A stretch of DNA of 64,000 nucleotides from Mytilus trossulus (GCF_036588685.1 NC_086378.1:47300686-47364685); one strand, 5' to 3'. Shown: positions 1 through 12,115, numbered from the stretch's first letter. Numbers and translations are program-made. The notes: a model not told the origin generated them from the sequence alone.

Positions 1-2
1 TG

Positions 3-143
3 TATTCGCTTCGTAAATGTTACGGAGGCCATCACGATTTGATCGACTTATTGAATATCTGTTTCACATATGATAGCGGATATGTTCCAAATGTTGTGAC
101 TAAAATCCCGTCATTTGTTCCTCGAATCCAATATACTGATTAA
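3..143 (+). pseudogene. C-terminal tail of a Penelope-like reverse transcriptase (fragment)
   Basis: The frame starting at base 3 is open to a TAA at 141-143. It contains a Leu-Arg-Lys-x-Tyr-Gly-x-His-His-x-Leu-x-Asp signature. The same signature closes the larger reverse transcriptase frame at 54275-55486 and the fragment at 17713-18075, which is why I assign it to that family. The window begins inside it, so how much lies upstream cannot be seen. The roughly 450 bases that follow resemble, in reverse, the 3' region of the minus-strand copies at 1303 and 17429, including the shared terminus near 580-605. Confidence 0.6.
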
Positions 144-985
144 TTTGTATTACTTAACATGCAACTAGCAACAAAATCATGTTTGATAATTACCCTTTTG
201 CACATTCCATTGATGTATTTGCGCTTTGCGTTTTGTCATTTGATAACGGACATTCCGATTTTAATTTTCGTTAGAGACCAGTACTTTTGTGTAATTCTCT
301 TTGTTTTCACAGGAGCAGCACTACGGATGCCACATATGTAGCAAGATATGCTTACCCTACTGATTCACCTGATATTCCTTAAGTCTTTGCTTGTGTTCAA
401 CTTGCTCAGACTATTTAGTTTTCTATGTTTTCATTGGTGGGTTCGTCTTACTCATGCAGACTATTTAGCTTTCTTAGTTGTCAATGTTGTTGTTTTTTGT
501 ACTATTGTTTTTTCTGTTTTTTTCATCATGCTAGTTCTTTTCCTTTTCAGTCATAATTTCGTTTTCCCTTAAGAGTATAATTGTCCCTCTGGTATCTTTC
601 GCCTCTCTTTTTCAGAATTAAAAGTTCATAATACAACCAGTGGGTCGAGGCCACTGCTGGTAGAGATTTATTTCCCCGAGGGTATCACCAATCCAGTTGT
701 CAGCACTTTATGAGTTATCATTGATATGTTCATAATAATAAATTAGCTGTTAACCAAACTTTGATTTTTTTAAATACTAACTTAAAGGCTTTTCTACTTC
801 AGGAATATATTACCTCAGCTGTATTTTGTTAAGCTTTTAGGAATTATTGGTCCTCAATGCTCTTCAACTTTGTACTTAATTGGGCCTTTTAAACATTTGA
901 TTCGAGCGTCACTGATGATGAGTCTTTTATAGACGAAACGCGTCTCTGACGTATGTATAAAACTATAATCCTGGTATCTATGATG
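144..985 (+). repeat. Retroelement 3' region and hammerhead-bearing repeat
   Basis: Bases 144-610 are the untranslated tail of the Penelope-like fragment and share their terminus with copies at 1303-1650 and 17429-17700. Bases 636-715 carry a conserved block (about ACTGGGTCGA to GAGGGTATCACC). The block recurs in part near 15420-15470 and more fully near 50130-50205. It is followed by a decayed hammerhead ribozyme at 906-952 and a conserved tail. No host gene is seen here. Confidence 0.55.
906..952 (+). ncRNA. Hammerhead ribozyme motif, class 1, decayed
   Basis: Stem I halves (GCGTCA and TGACGT), a stem II of GTC/GAC and a GAAA box are present. A three-base insertion splits the CTGATGA core and the stem III region is altered. 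It is a recognisable but probably inactive relative of the intact copy at 15655-15698. Confidence 0.5.
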
Positions 986-1302
986 AGTTTATTTTCTTTA
1001 TCAGTTATTTTTTTTTTCTTTTTACATCTTGGTTCTTCTTTGTTTGTTTCTTTTCACTGTAAAAATTCATTGGTGTTTGGCAAAGTATGTGTGGGTACCC
1101 GGACTCCTTTATGGAGCTCCATGTATGGTATGTCGACACTTTAAATCCAGTCCACCTCAAACTTTATGTGATTTGAGGTCTCGGTCCCCCGCTTTCAAAA
1201 AATCCAAGATCTGCATCTGATTTGCAGTTTTGTTAATATGAATCCTTTTATTTTTATACACATTTGAAGATGGCTGGAGAATATTATAATTTTTTCTAAA
1301 TT

Positions 1303-1650
1303 TTAAAAGAGGGACGAAAGATACCAGAGGGACAATCAAACTCATAAATCGAAAACAAACTGACAACACCATGATTAAAAATGAAAAAAAAGACAAACAG
1401 GCAAACAATAGTACACATGACACAACATAGAAAACTAAAGAATAAGCTACACGAACCCCACAAAAATAGGGTTGATATCATGTGCTCCTGAAAGGTAAGT
1501 AGATCCTGCTCCACATGTGGCATCCGTCGTGTTGCTTATGTGATAAAAAATCCGGTAAATAGTCTAATTCTGTAGGTCACATTTATGCATGAAAGGGAAG
1601 GGGATTATAGTTACGACGAAAGGAAAATATCTGGATCACGCCTCTATTGT
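1303..1650 (-). repeat. 5'-truncated 3' end of a Penelope-like element
   Basis: About 330 bases match the minus-strand element at 17429-17715 nearly end to end, with small indels. Both end at the same terminus (AAAAGAGGGACGAAAG on the printed strand). A shared 3' terminus with a variable 5' breakpoint is the pattern left by target-primed reverse transcription. Confidence 0.6.
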
Positions 1651-2039
1651 GCTCTTTCCAATAAAATATTGAATTGAATTGAATATATTATGATATTTTG
1701 GGATGGATTATACACCGTTTGTATTCATTTTCATTTCTTAACCAAACACAATTTCGCTGTACTAATCAGGTTAATATTAATATGTATATACATAAGTAAA
1801 TCAGATTTTTTTTTATTGTAGTTGATAACAGTAGGATCTGCTTATTCTCTCGGAGCACCTGAGATCACCAAGATTTTCTGGTGCGGCTCATGTTGCTCAG
1901 TCGTAAGTTTTGCTTTGTGTGAAAAGTACATTCAAAACAATTATGAACTCCAAGGAAAATTCAAATTTGAAAAGTCCCTAAACAAATGACAAAATCAAAC
2001 GTTCAAACACATCAAACGATCGGGTGACAGCTGTCATAT

Positions 2040-2800
2040 TCCTGACATGTATTATTGTTTGTCTGTTTGCCTTTTTCTTTGTTAGCAATGACGTTTTATT
2101 TTCGAAATATCAGTTTGAATGTCCTACTAATATTGTTTACTCTTCTTTTATAACAACAAGCTAAAGTTCATGTAGCTAAATTTGTCATATATTTTTACTG
2201 CAAAAAGAAAAAATTGAAAAATATGAGAATGTGTTCGCACTAAGTGGATAATACTTCTCATTTTGTTATCAAGTTGTTGATTCAAAAAGCCCACCATCGA
2301 CCAACATCATTTAATATAATAAAAAAAACATATAAATTACCTTAAAACTATTATGCTAAAACGACAGTTAAAACCAAGAACCAAGAATTTCATTTTATTT
2401 TTCTAAAGTAAATTTATGAGTATTCATTATTGAGATTTTTTTTAGAAATACTGATAAAGATTAATTTAATTTAACTTAACATGTCTAATTGTGAATATTA
2501 CCTGCTTTAAGACAATAAAAAAATGTCAACTATTTTATTATAATGTTGTCTTTTTATTAGTTAGCAATGGCGTTATTTGTTATCTGTTCATTTTCATGTT
2601 TCTTTTGCTCTTCTTTTATAGCACCAAGTTTATGTAGCTGTTCTTTTCTTACAAAGAATACTTTAAAGCATACAAGAAAAAAAAGCTTCAAATTTGAGAA
2701 GGTGAAAAGACTCTTCATCTGTGATAATGTAAATGATCATCCAAAAAATAACACCGTCGACGAACATTATCGAATAGTGTTAAAACGATCAAATTGAATT
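2040..2800. repeat. Duplicated segments of the defensin-like locus
   Basis: Two blocks, about 2040-2500 and 2535-2800, are diverged copies of the sequence around 4720-5170, which contains part of intron 1 and the signal exon of the defensin-like gene. The second block lacks the exon. Landmarks in more than one block are the TTAGCAATG-like start, a TATAACAACAAG-like segment and the CCACCATCGAC-like segment. Bases 1650-2040 and 2800-3820 hold no gene that I can recognise. Confidence 0.5.
2344..2393 (-). pseudogene. Broken duplicate of the defensin-like signal-peptide exon
   Basis: On the minus strand this block starts with ATG and copies the exon at 5035-5080. A five-base insertion after codon 5 shifts the frame and destroys the hydrophobic leader. 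The flanking sequence (about 2050-2480) also matches the flanks of the intact exon (about 4730-5110), so the unit arose by segmental duplication. No matching Cys-rich second exon was found nearby at lower coordinates. Confidence 0.6.
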
Positions 2801-3821
2801 ACCACCACTTCTTTAAAAATACATAGTAAAGGTTTTAACTCGATCATATATTTACTGAGAAAAGCGAGTTAGATTCATGATAAATTATGGTTTTGGACAA
2901 ATCGTTACTACCAAACGTTTTTTTAGAAAGTACATGTTAACACAATTTCTTTGCAATGTCGATATATCTAGTTATGTTAGATGTAAATAACATACACGGT
3001 AAAACTATATTATTAGCCTGACATAAAAAAAAATAGCAGCTGAGACTTCGTTTTTAAACGTGAACGATAAGCCACCATCACTATATGAAGGTACCACAGC
3101 TCCATTACTGCACAACCTTCGTTTGGTATCAGTTCTAGTAAACAACATCATTATATGATAACAGAATCAGAATGGTATCGACCCTTATATTTGTAATATA
3201 ATTAAAACCAACATTATTATTTGATCTAAACCTACACTGATCATTAGGCGACATTTGAATTATCATAAAAGTCACGTTTGTATATTAGATAATGCGTCTA
3301 CATAACAGCCCAATAAATTATTTTTGTTCTTTTCTGGTCTGGATTCGACAACCTATCAAGCTTTTAATCACATAATTATATATGTCTTTGTTGATTGCCC
3401 TAAATGATTTTCTGCTCATAACCATTTTTTTCCGTACTGTTTTGAAACTAGTAATGGTAAACCTTATATAGGTTGTAACAACTGAATAACTGAGTTTTTA
3501 ATTGGGAAAGTTATGGAGATATATCGGGGTTAAACAATATGTCAATGAATATATTCTACTCATTTGTTTTGATATTCTAGATTATTGGAACGTCTACTGT
3601 AGCTTTAAAAATGACTTCTTGTGAAAACAATTAACCTTCTGGATTGTGATTTTGTTTTGCTTAACCCAAAATTGTATTTCTTGTATTTCTCTTGTGCCTA
3701 GTTTGTATTTTGTATTGTATAAAATACGAAACTGTTACATACATGTGTTTTCTCCTGATAAATCCGAAACTACAACAAGAAATAACAAAATGCAATGCAA
3801 ATGCTAATATTTTTTTTTTTT

Positions 3822-3827
3822 TTTATT
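3822..3827 (-). promoter_or_regulatory. Polyadenylation signal AATAAA of the defensin-like gene
   Basis: The minus strand reads AATAAA about 42 bases downstream of the stop codon of the defensin-like exon 2, inside a T-rich run on the printed strand. Position and hexamer are canonical. Confidence 0.55.
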
Positions 3828-3868
3828 AGATCCTTTTTGACTGTCGTCATATGTGCAGCACTGCATTA

Positions 3869-5080
3869 TTACTTTCCATATCCACCACTGTTACACTTAC
3901 AGCAACATTGGCTATTGCCAACACATCTAGAATTCGAACCACTGCAACCCTTTGACCGACAGACTGATCGACAACCATCAATGCTAAAGCCACAGTCAAG
4001 TGTTCTAAAACATGATTGTGCTCTAGCTTCTACGTACCCTATAAACATTAGAATATTAGATTAACTGACCCACCTCTGAAACAGAAACTAACTGTTATTT
4101 GGTCAATGCTGCTTAGGAATGTTTCATTACAACAACAATGGTTTGCTCTTTGAATTATCTTTCTTTTTGTTGCATACAACATGTAAACAATCTTCGTGCT
4201 ATATGAGTTTGACCAGATATCATTTAATTTAACAATATTGTAATTATACTATAATAAACAAAATAAATAAAGTACAATACAATAGAGCACTAAATAGTTA
4301 TTGTATGCACATGGAAGAGAAAGTGAATATAGAAAACAATCAATTAAATCATAAAGATTGTTTCCCTTTGAACAGTGTCTAATTATCTTTGATGCTATGG
4401 TGTTTAGAGTTGGATTCAAAAGAAGCACCAACTGATTAAATATAAGGGTAGTGTATGCTTTGTACACGCAGCAAGCACTTACTATATATTTAGAAATATC
4501 TATGTTAATTGCAAGAATTGAATTACCACCTTAAATTTATAAATTTTACTGCAGTTATACATTTATATTATACCTTGTCAATAAATATAATCGTTTACAT
4601 TCATTCCTTAACAAAAAACGTGTCGATTAATATTTGAAATAAATCAGAAATGATTTTTATTAAAATTGATCGGCTTATCATATCGGGGCAACTAATGTCA
4701 CCCTAGTTCTTTGTGTGGTCTTTGTTGCTTAGTGTTTAGTGTTATATGTTTTTGTTTTTTTGCTATTGTTTGTCTGTTTATCGTTTCCTTGGTTATTAAT
4801 GGCGTTGACAGTTCATTTCAGAAATATGCGTTTGATTGTCTGTCTGGTATCGTTCACTCTTTATTTTATAACAACAAGTTCATGTAGCTGTACATGTCAT
4901 ACATTTGTACGAAACAGTTTTTATTGCAAAAAAGAAAACGCTAAAACTTGAGAACGTGTTCACACTCAGTGGGAAAGACTTCTCGTAGTATAATTGATCT
5001 GAATAGTTTAAAAAGGATAATACATGTTTATTACCTGCTACGCATAATGCTAAGATAACTGTTAAAACCAATAATTTCAT
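3869..5080 (-). CDS. Defensin-like secreted 10-cysteine peptide (two exons)
   Basis: Exon 1 (5080-5035) starts with ATG and encodes a hydrophobic leader beginning MKLLVLTVILALCVA. It ends in a phase-1 donor (G|GTAATA). Exon 2 (4038-3869) follows a TTTATAG acceptor, restores the codon as Gly and runs to TAA. The precursor is 71 residues: a signal peptide of about 20, then a basic mature region with 10 cysteines. It carries a CxxxC (Cys-Arg-Ser-Val-Cys) and a terminal Cys-Cys-Cys-Lys-Cys, the half-site pairing typical of cysteine-stabilised alpha-beta defensins. The known family kills microbes extracellularly; here that role is inferred from architecture. Ten cysteines exceeds the six or eight of classical mollusc defensins, so it may be a distinct Cys-rich subfamily. 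Intron 1 (4039-5034) holds duplicated repeat sequence. Confidence 0.75.
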
Positions 5081-6377
5081 TTTCTTTTCCTAAAAGTGAA
5101 ATTATAAGTATTCATTTTAAGAGGCTTTTAAACCATAATGTTAATGATTCAGATTGATTTCATTCATAATATTTTGTTACCAATAAAGCCTGCTATATGA
5201 CAAACAAAACATACATATAACTTGTACAATTAGGCGATCATGAGTTGCTTACTATGTCGATCGGATACATACTTTGTATAAAAAAAGGTGATGAGGTGTG
5301 AATGTCAATGAATCAATTATTCACTTGAAATAAAATGAAATTGATAATAGTAAGCAATAAAAGGCGACCTTATATTCGTTTGTAAGCTGAATATTTAATT
5401 ATAAATCATATGGTATAAATTACAATTTGAAATTAATGTTTGAAGTGGTATATAAGGAACAATGTAATATGTCACTTTACTGTGTTGTTCAAAATCAATC
5501 CAGTTATTTAATCGACAGATAACATATATGATAATTACTATTATATAGAACGGTAAATCTAGCTAACGATGTCAAAGGTAGCAGTTTACGTGACTGAGAT
5601 TATAACACATTGTTGACGACTGTACTCCATCTTGTTTTTACCTTTTCTGTCTGTTTGTTTGTGTTCATACATCGTTTATGTATATAAGTGAATTTGATGC
5701 GAATGTCATACAAACAAGAGATTTAAAAAGCTACGAAACCAAGTTTAATCCGCTGTTTTCTACATATGAAAATGTATAAACAAAGTCAGGAATAATACAG
5801 TTGTTATCAATTCGTTTGATGTGTTTGAGCTTTTGAATTTTTGCCATTTGATTGGGGAATTCTGTTTTGAATTTTCTTTAAAAGTCCAGTTTTTTTTATG
5901 ATTTTACTTTTTACAATCTAAAAGCTTTATTAACTCTTCACTTCTTAATCAATGTTCCTTCTTCCGTAGTATCATCATATCATTTGTCTATGAATATAAT
6001 GTTGTCCAAACTCCTTTAGTCAATACACTTAAATAGTTCTGCATATTTTACTTGTTTATATGTTTGGATGACCAACACATTTACATACTTTTGATTTTTT
6101 TGACTCTGTATGCTTACATTGCCTATGTAAATTTTAAAATTGTTTGTATGCACATTGAACGACAAATTTATGTGACGTATACAAATTTTATGACGTCAGA
6201 CACTCAAGTTAATCCATGTGTTCGTAGATAGATGTTTTTGTGTTCTGTTAAATTGTCCCTTTTAAAATTGTTATGCGATGATGACTGATGTACCCATATT
6301 TTGACTATTTTATTAATTGTGAAAGTTTATTTAACGCATCATGTAAATTTAACGGAATTTGATGAGACTGTTATTAA

Positions 6378-6610
6378 AGAGAGAGGGTTAGCGCTATAGA
6401 ACCAGGTTTAATCCACCATTTTCTACATTTGAAAATGCCTGTACCAAGTCAGGAATATGACAGTTCTTGTCTATTCGTTTTTGATGCGTTTTGTTATTTG
6501 ATTTTGCCATGTGATTATGGACTTTCCGTATTGATTTTACTCTGAGTTCAGTATTTTTGTGAACTTGCAAATTGTAGTATTTTGAAAAGAAATTGAAAGT
6601 TATTTTGCAG
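6378..6610 (+). repeat. Dispersed repeat with CCTG-loop-CAGG hairpin
   Basis: Contains the segments AACCAGGTTTAATCCACC and CCTGTACCAAGTCAGGAATA. Related copies are at 5725-5925 on the same strand and at 11745-11900, 44455-44600, 44625-44850, 47630-47800 and 48660-48930 on the other. The same module lies in the 3' part of the Penelope-like element at about 56740-56890, so these are probably truncated element tails. Confidence 0.55.
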
Positions 6611-7294
6611 CAGGCCATCTATCGATTCCGTTCAGAGTTGTTGATAGGGGTCTTGACATAGGGTATAGCAAAACAAACAACATTTTCTTCTTTAGGAGGT
6701 ATTAATTGATATTGGTTAGACTTACTTGTGACTTCTCCTGATCTGTGTGTTCATGTGCCTTTAGAAGACGTGCCTTTTATACAGATACTTAATTAAATTC
6801 CAACCTGTTACATTTGATCTCTACTGATATGAAAATGTCCAGCGGTCAAGTTTGGACAGTAGTAGCAGCTGTGTTTATTTCTGATATTTGAAATGATAAT
6901 AAGGTACATATTTTTTCGACGGAAGAGCTATCAATTATGTATAAATGGCCTCAAGTTCATGGTTTTAATCCCAAAACAGCTTATTAGATATTTTGCTTCA
7001 CAGTATGTGCACAGAAAACTGTATCTAGAGGGAATATAAAACTATGTTCATCAAAACTAAGCTTTTTTAATTGTCGAAGCATTTCGGATAGATTGCGAAA
7101 TATTTCATTTACAAAATAATGTATTGATTCTGAGACAACACTTATAGTTCTAAGTGATTTAGAACACCTACACATGAAGGTGCGTTAATTTCAACAGTTT
7201 GCTAAAAAAAATCTGTTTTTTTTTATGATTATATTATTGGAATAACAAGCACAAAGCATTTGATGTTTACCTTATTGTATTGACATGTATAATA

Positions 7295-7625
7295 GATATA
7301 GGAAGATGTGGTGTGAGTGCCAATTAGACAACTCTCCATCCAAATAACAATTTAAAAGTAGACCATTATAGGCTAAAGTACGGCCTTCAACACGGAGCCT
7401 TGGCTCGCACCGAACAACAAGCTATAAAGGGCCCCAACATTACTAGTGTAAAACCATTCAAACGGGAAAACCAACGGTCTAATGTATATAAACAAAACAA
7501 GAAACGAGAAACACGTATATATTACATAAACAAACGACAACTACTGTACATCAGATTCCTGACTTAGGACAGGTGCAAACATTTGCAGCGGGATTAAACG
7601 TTTTAATGGATCCAAACCTTCTCCT
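7295..7625 (-). repeat. Dispersed repeat family B
   Basis: Starts at TATAGGAAGATGTGGTGTG on the printed strand. A close copy lies inverted at 31558-31850 and a shorter one in the same orientation at 45135-45315. Diverged relatives lie near 18220-18500, 37440-37565 and 40815-41035. It also contains the CCTGACTTAGGACAGG hairpin. Strand is arbitrary because no coding or tail signal orients it. Confidence 0.6.
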
Positions 7626-8733
7626 TTTTTCTGAAACAATAGCATAACATCACAACATAGAAAAACACACGATAAAATATCAATTAGCAGACTTAACTCA
7701 ATCAAAAAACGTATGATTACACAATGAACGAATAAATTTGATAAGCTTACATAATCCAATTGATGCATTATATTTTCCTATGTTGATTCATCTCCTAGCT
7801 GAGCAAACATTCGGATTAAAATAGTTCATATGTCCAAAAAAAACCTGTGTATTAGTAAGAGAATATTTGAGCATGTACATGTAGTACCTATATCCTCATT
7901 GTTCTTGCATTTAGTAGATGTCAAGTTATAGATAGCAACACAAAGCCGTTTCAGAATCTGAAGGAATATTGGTTGTGATCTTTTCGTTACATGCACATAA
8001 CTGGTTGTGTGTCAATTGTTTAAGAATTTGTAATCTAATGATGGTGTTCTCTTTTGAAAATATTACTCAGAATAATGTGTTTTATTAATCTTTGAATAAT
8101 CTATTTATAACCATCAATTTAAACTATAATAAAGGTATGTAACCTTTGGAGACAGTTACATAAAGTATTTGTAAATCTTATTCAATATATTTGATCAAGT
8201 TTTTTGAAGGCAGTTCTAATAAGCATGATACATACATTTATTTTTGTGGTTATTGTTGAATATTTATATCATCATGCAAAATTAAGAAGTATACATAACC
8301 AATGAAGAAGAACAGTGAAAGTTCAGGTCACATTGAAAAAAGATACCATCATAATGCAATTAAGCATTCCATTTTGTAATTATTGTCACTACAATCCTCA
8401 CAACGATACTGGTACCAAATGTGGAGCTGTATCTGCTTACTATTCCGAAACAACTTAGATCACTCCCAATTGTTTGTGGGGTTTCCTTTGCAACACTATT
8501 TAGCTTTTGATGTAGTGTGTGTGTCCTGTTGTAAGTCAGTTGGCCTTTTATGTTTTAGCCATGGCGTTTCCTGTTTATTTGATTGATGAATTTGTATGAC
8601 CGTTTAATTTGGGATATTTCACTTCTCTCCTTCATTGATTCTGTAAGGTACACTCAAGATAAATGACAACATTTAAGCAAATATTTGGTTTATAACATGC
8701 ATTTAAAATAACATTAACGGTACCAATTTCCCT

Positions 8734-8777
8734 GCACCAGATGCGCATTTCGACAATACATGTCTCTTCAGTGATGC
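8734..8777 (-). ncRNA. Compact hammerhead ribozyme, class 3, core intact
   Basis: On the minus strand every hammerhead element is present in 44 bases. Stem I is GCATCA pairing with TGGTGC. The core is CTGAAGA, which fits the CUGANGA consensus. Stem II is GACA/TGTC with a five-base loop. Then come GAAA, a short stem III (ATG/CAT) and a C at the cleavage site. Hammerheads with very short stem III are known from Penelope-like and related retroelements in animals. Self-cleavage is predicted, not shown. Confidence 0.65.
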
Positions 8778-9150
8778 TCGTGGTCAAAATATTTGAAATC
8801 CAAAGTTTATATAAAAGATGAAGAGCTATAATTCAAAAGCCAAACCCGTGAAGGAATCAGAGCTTTGCATGAGGGAGATACATTCCTTAATTCATAATAA
8901 TTTCTGACATTTTGTAAAAAGTACATCTTAAGACAATGACAGACCAGCATTTACTGCATACAGATAATGGTTACGAATTCAGTAGTGAAAAAAAAAATAT
9001 ATGAAAAATAAGGATTGGTTTAAAAGTGTGTGTTTCAGTATTGTATACGTGTGGTCGACGAAAACGCTGCACGTATTTACAATCTTTGGAAATTACAACT
9101 GCTCATCTATTTTATTGTTAGCTATCTTTTATATTTCTTTTGTTACATTC

Positions 9151-9152
<2 letters not shown>

Positions 9153-9182
<30 letters not shown>
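9153..9182 (+). repeat. Poly-A tract
   Basis: About 30 consecutive A. It may be a simple repeat or the tail of a retrotransposed copy; no matching body was identified. Confidence 0.6.
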
Positions 9183-9186
<4 letters not shown>

Positions 9187-9317
9187 AATCAACATTTCGT
9201 TGCAGTGTTGATATATATAGCCTTGTGATTTTTTAAGTGAATAACAAAAAACGGTAACACTATATCTTTAGTATGATATAAAAGTGAATTACTCTTCAAC
9301 TTCGTACTTTATTTCGA

Positions 9318-9361
9318 TCGTCACTGATAAGTCTATTGTAGACGAAACGCGCTTCTGGCGT
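9318..9361 (+). ncRNA. Hammerhead ribozyme motif, class 1, mutated
   Basis: Stem I, the stem II GTC/GAC and the GAAA box are retained. The core reads CTGATAA instead of CTGATGA, a change at an invariant G, and stem III is weakened. It is probably catalytically dead. The characteristic tail (TTTTAATCCTGGTATC) follows. Confidence 0.5.
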
Positions 9362-10579
9362 ATATATAGAATTTTAATCCTGGTATCTATGATGAGATTT
9401 TACTTGTTACATTGTTTTTAAACTTATACTAAAAGTTACCAACATTATTCAACAGCACCTTAACCCCACAAAAACCTTATTTATTTATCATTGTTTATAG
9501 AGATGTCCCGTGTATGACAACAGAAACTTATGAAAGCGGTCGTTATACTGGAAATATTATTAATATGAAAATTATTATTTTAATTAAACTGTCACTTATC
9601 AGGACACGACATTCGAATTATCATAAAATAAAAATCTAACATAATCATACAATGACCCGAAGGCCTGAATAAGTTTACATAAGTGGTCTTTTATAAGCAA
9701 ACTTGCGATAGGCCAATGACAAGTCATGTTATACAACATACAACAGGTGTACCTATATGAAAGGTCGCACTACAATAACAATAAAATTAATTATTTTTTT
9801 TAAATTTCATTGCAAGTATTTGCTTGTTCAAAGATAACACTTATTTGTTTGAAATAACTATAACAGAAAAGTGCGTAATCATATACACTTTTCAGCTTAT
9901 GACAGATTTAATGAACATTTAAACCAAAGTTTGTGATAATTATTAAATGATAAAATACTCTAAATGATATAGATAAATAACTGAATAGATCAATGGCTAT
10001 GCACAAAACGATTTCAAATGCATACTCGATTTTGCTTCTAACAACGAATCTTAGTATACTTGATGCACATTAACATGCCATGAAGCAATTTTGTTGAAAG
10101 GCATCTTTTTGAAAATACGTAAAAAGTATATTTGTTTTACATTTCAATGTAAAATAATCAATTTACTTCTTGGTTTTTTTTAAAGCAAAAATTCATTAAA
10201 AGCTGATAAGTTCAAAATGTAATACGTGTTTTGGGATACATTTTTATATTTACATGAAAGAGTACAGGTTAAACATACTGTTTAAAGAATTGACATTATG
10301 TCCCGACGTTGAAAGTTAAAAGACATACATTCGAAGGGGCACCTCTTTTATGTACTATTGTTTACTAACAGGGGCTATCCTTATGATTACTATCATTAAT
10401 TGTGCATTCGAATGTTCATAAAAACAAGAATGTATATCTTGAGTTTGTTGTATCTGTACAGTGAGAGAAATTCTGTTTTTTTTTTTTGGTTTTCTTATAT
10501 ATAAAGTGCGATATAATTAGACCGCATTCTTAAATAAATGTACGATTACTAATAATATGTACCAGGCTTATAATTTGAT

Positions 10580-10623
10580 ACGTCAGACGCGCGTTTCGTC
10601 TACATAAAACTCATTTGTGACGC
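10580..10623 (-). ncRNA. Hammerhead ribozyme motif, class 1, mutated
   Basis: Stems I and III and the GAAA box match the intact copies, but the core reads CAAATGA in place of CTGATGA. Probably inactive. The usual element tail and the AAGTACAAAGTTGAA-like leader surround it. Confidence 0.5.
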
Positions 10624-11359
10624 TCAGATCAGTCATAAAGCCAAACATGTACAACATGTAGTACTACAAAGTTGAAAAGCATTAAGTGTAAATTCCAAAT
10701 ACTTGTACTTAAAGGTCTGAACATACAATGAACAGGTCTTATTAAAGAGCAAACAACTTATCTAAATAATACAGACTTTGTGACACAGTGGATACATTGT
10801 TCGTCTTAACATGTTATGAAAAACGCAGTTTTCTTAATATATAAAAAAATGGTGGATTAATCTTGTTTTATAGCTAGCTAAATCTTTCACTTGTATGACA
10901 GCCGTACATAATTTCATTACATTGAACAAAACAGGCAGATATAATAGGTCAAATATTAAAATAGGGATAGAGCAGTCAAAATTATGATACACTCTTCATA
11001 ACTCTTAAACGAACAATAGTATGAGATATTGAGGAGGTAATTGTGCATATCGTGATACAAGCATGAAATTTAGTATAGAAGTTGATTAAACGATAATTAA
11101 AACAAATCAGCTGCTGGCCATTAAAAATTTTCATTTTTCCAAGATGGCCACCGCTCATTTTAAAAATGGCGTCATATCCAATTTCCTACATTTCGTAAAT
11201 CCTTTGAAAGCTTTGCTATAGGTATAATCCAAAGTTAATTTATAAGTATATCTACAAAGACAAACAAAAAAGAAATAAAGATCAAGACTGAAACTGACTT
11301 ATATTCTCAAGGCTCTTCAACTTTGTACTTGTTTGGCTTTATAAATATTTAGATATTGA

Positions 11360-11403
11360 GCGTCACTGATGAGTATTATGTAGACGAAACGCGCGTCTGG
11401 CGT
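11360..11403 (+). ncRNA. Hammerhead ribozyme, class 1, core intact
   Basis: CTGATGA and GAAA are intact. Stem I (GCGTCA with TGGCGT) gives six pairs including wobbles, and stem III (ACG/CGT) precedes a GTC cleavage triplet. Stem II has one mismatch (GTA against GAC), so activity may be reduced. A TATAATCCTGGTACC tail follows, as in other copies. Confidence 0.6.
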
Positions 11404-12115
11404 ACTAAATTATAATCCTGGTACCTTTGATAACTAATTATAATTTATTATTAATATTCTAAAAGCTGTTTTGACTTATTCCGAATAACATTCATTTGGT
11501 TAACTAGTGATACATACGGTATTAGGGTTGATAGTCCTTAAAAACCAAACAACGATATTTAGTTATTGACAACCAAGTCCGTTGGTCTAATCACTATACT
11601 AGTAGTTGTGACATTGAAATAGGTCGACATCACTTCATTTTATGTTTTCTACATACAATGTATTTAAAGACTCAAACCTTATGTGAGGTCTTGGTGCTGG
11701 CTAGGAAGATCGAATAATTTCGAAAATGAGATATTCAAACTGATCACTTTTTATATTTGAGTATGGATTTGAAAAAAAAAGTGAAATCACAAAATACTGA
11801 ACACAGATAAAAATCTAATCAGATATTCCTGGTGGATTAAACCTGGTTTTATAGCGCTTAACCTCTCACTTTGTTGACAGTCTAATCAAATTCCGTTATA
11901 TTTACAATAATGCGTACATCAACATCCTTCTTTTTCTTATAATGAACAATCAAAGAAGAAGATATAACTGATTAACTTCATAATACGAACTGACATGTAC
12001 GTCTATAAACAATAATTAACAATCCTATTGTTAGTTTATTTTACCTTTGAATGATGCTTTAATAAACTTAAAAAGGTTCAACAATTAAACGCTATCCATC
12101 AAATTCATGTCCATA

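Larger units (their letters stand above)
5100..8730. other. Intergenic, repeat-rich, no gene recognised
   Basis: Two copies of a repeat carrying the CCTGTACCAAGTCAGG hairpin lie on the plus strand at about 5725-5925 and 6378-6610. A third repeat family lies at 7295-7625. A diverged retroelement tail lies at about 8460-8640. The remainder is AT-rich with no splice-bounded coding signal that I can support. Confidence 0.45.
9400..12110. other. Intergenic, mostly repeat-derived, no gene recognised
   Basis: Includes a hammerhead relic at 10580-10623 (minus), an intact-core hammerhead at 11360-11403 (plus) and hairpin-type repeat copies near 10845-10940 and 11745-11900 (minus). The part around 9195-9650 is a diverged copy of about 2930-3310, a flank of the defensin-like locus. 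No protein-coding exon could be supported. Confidence 0.4.
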
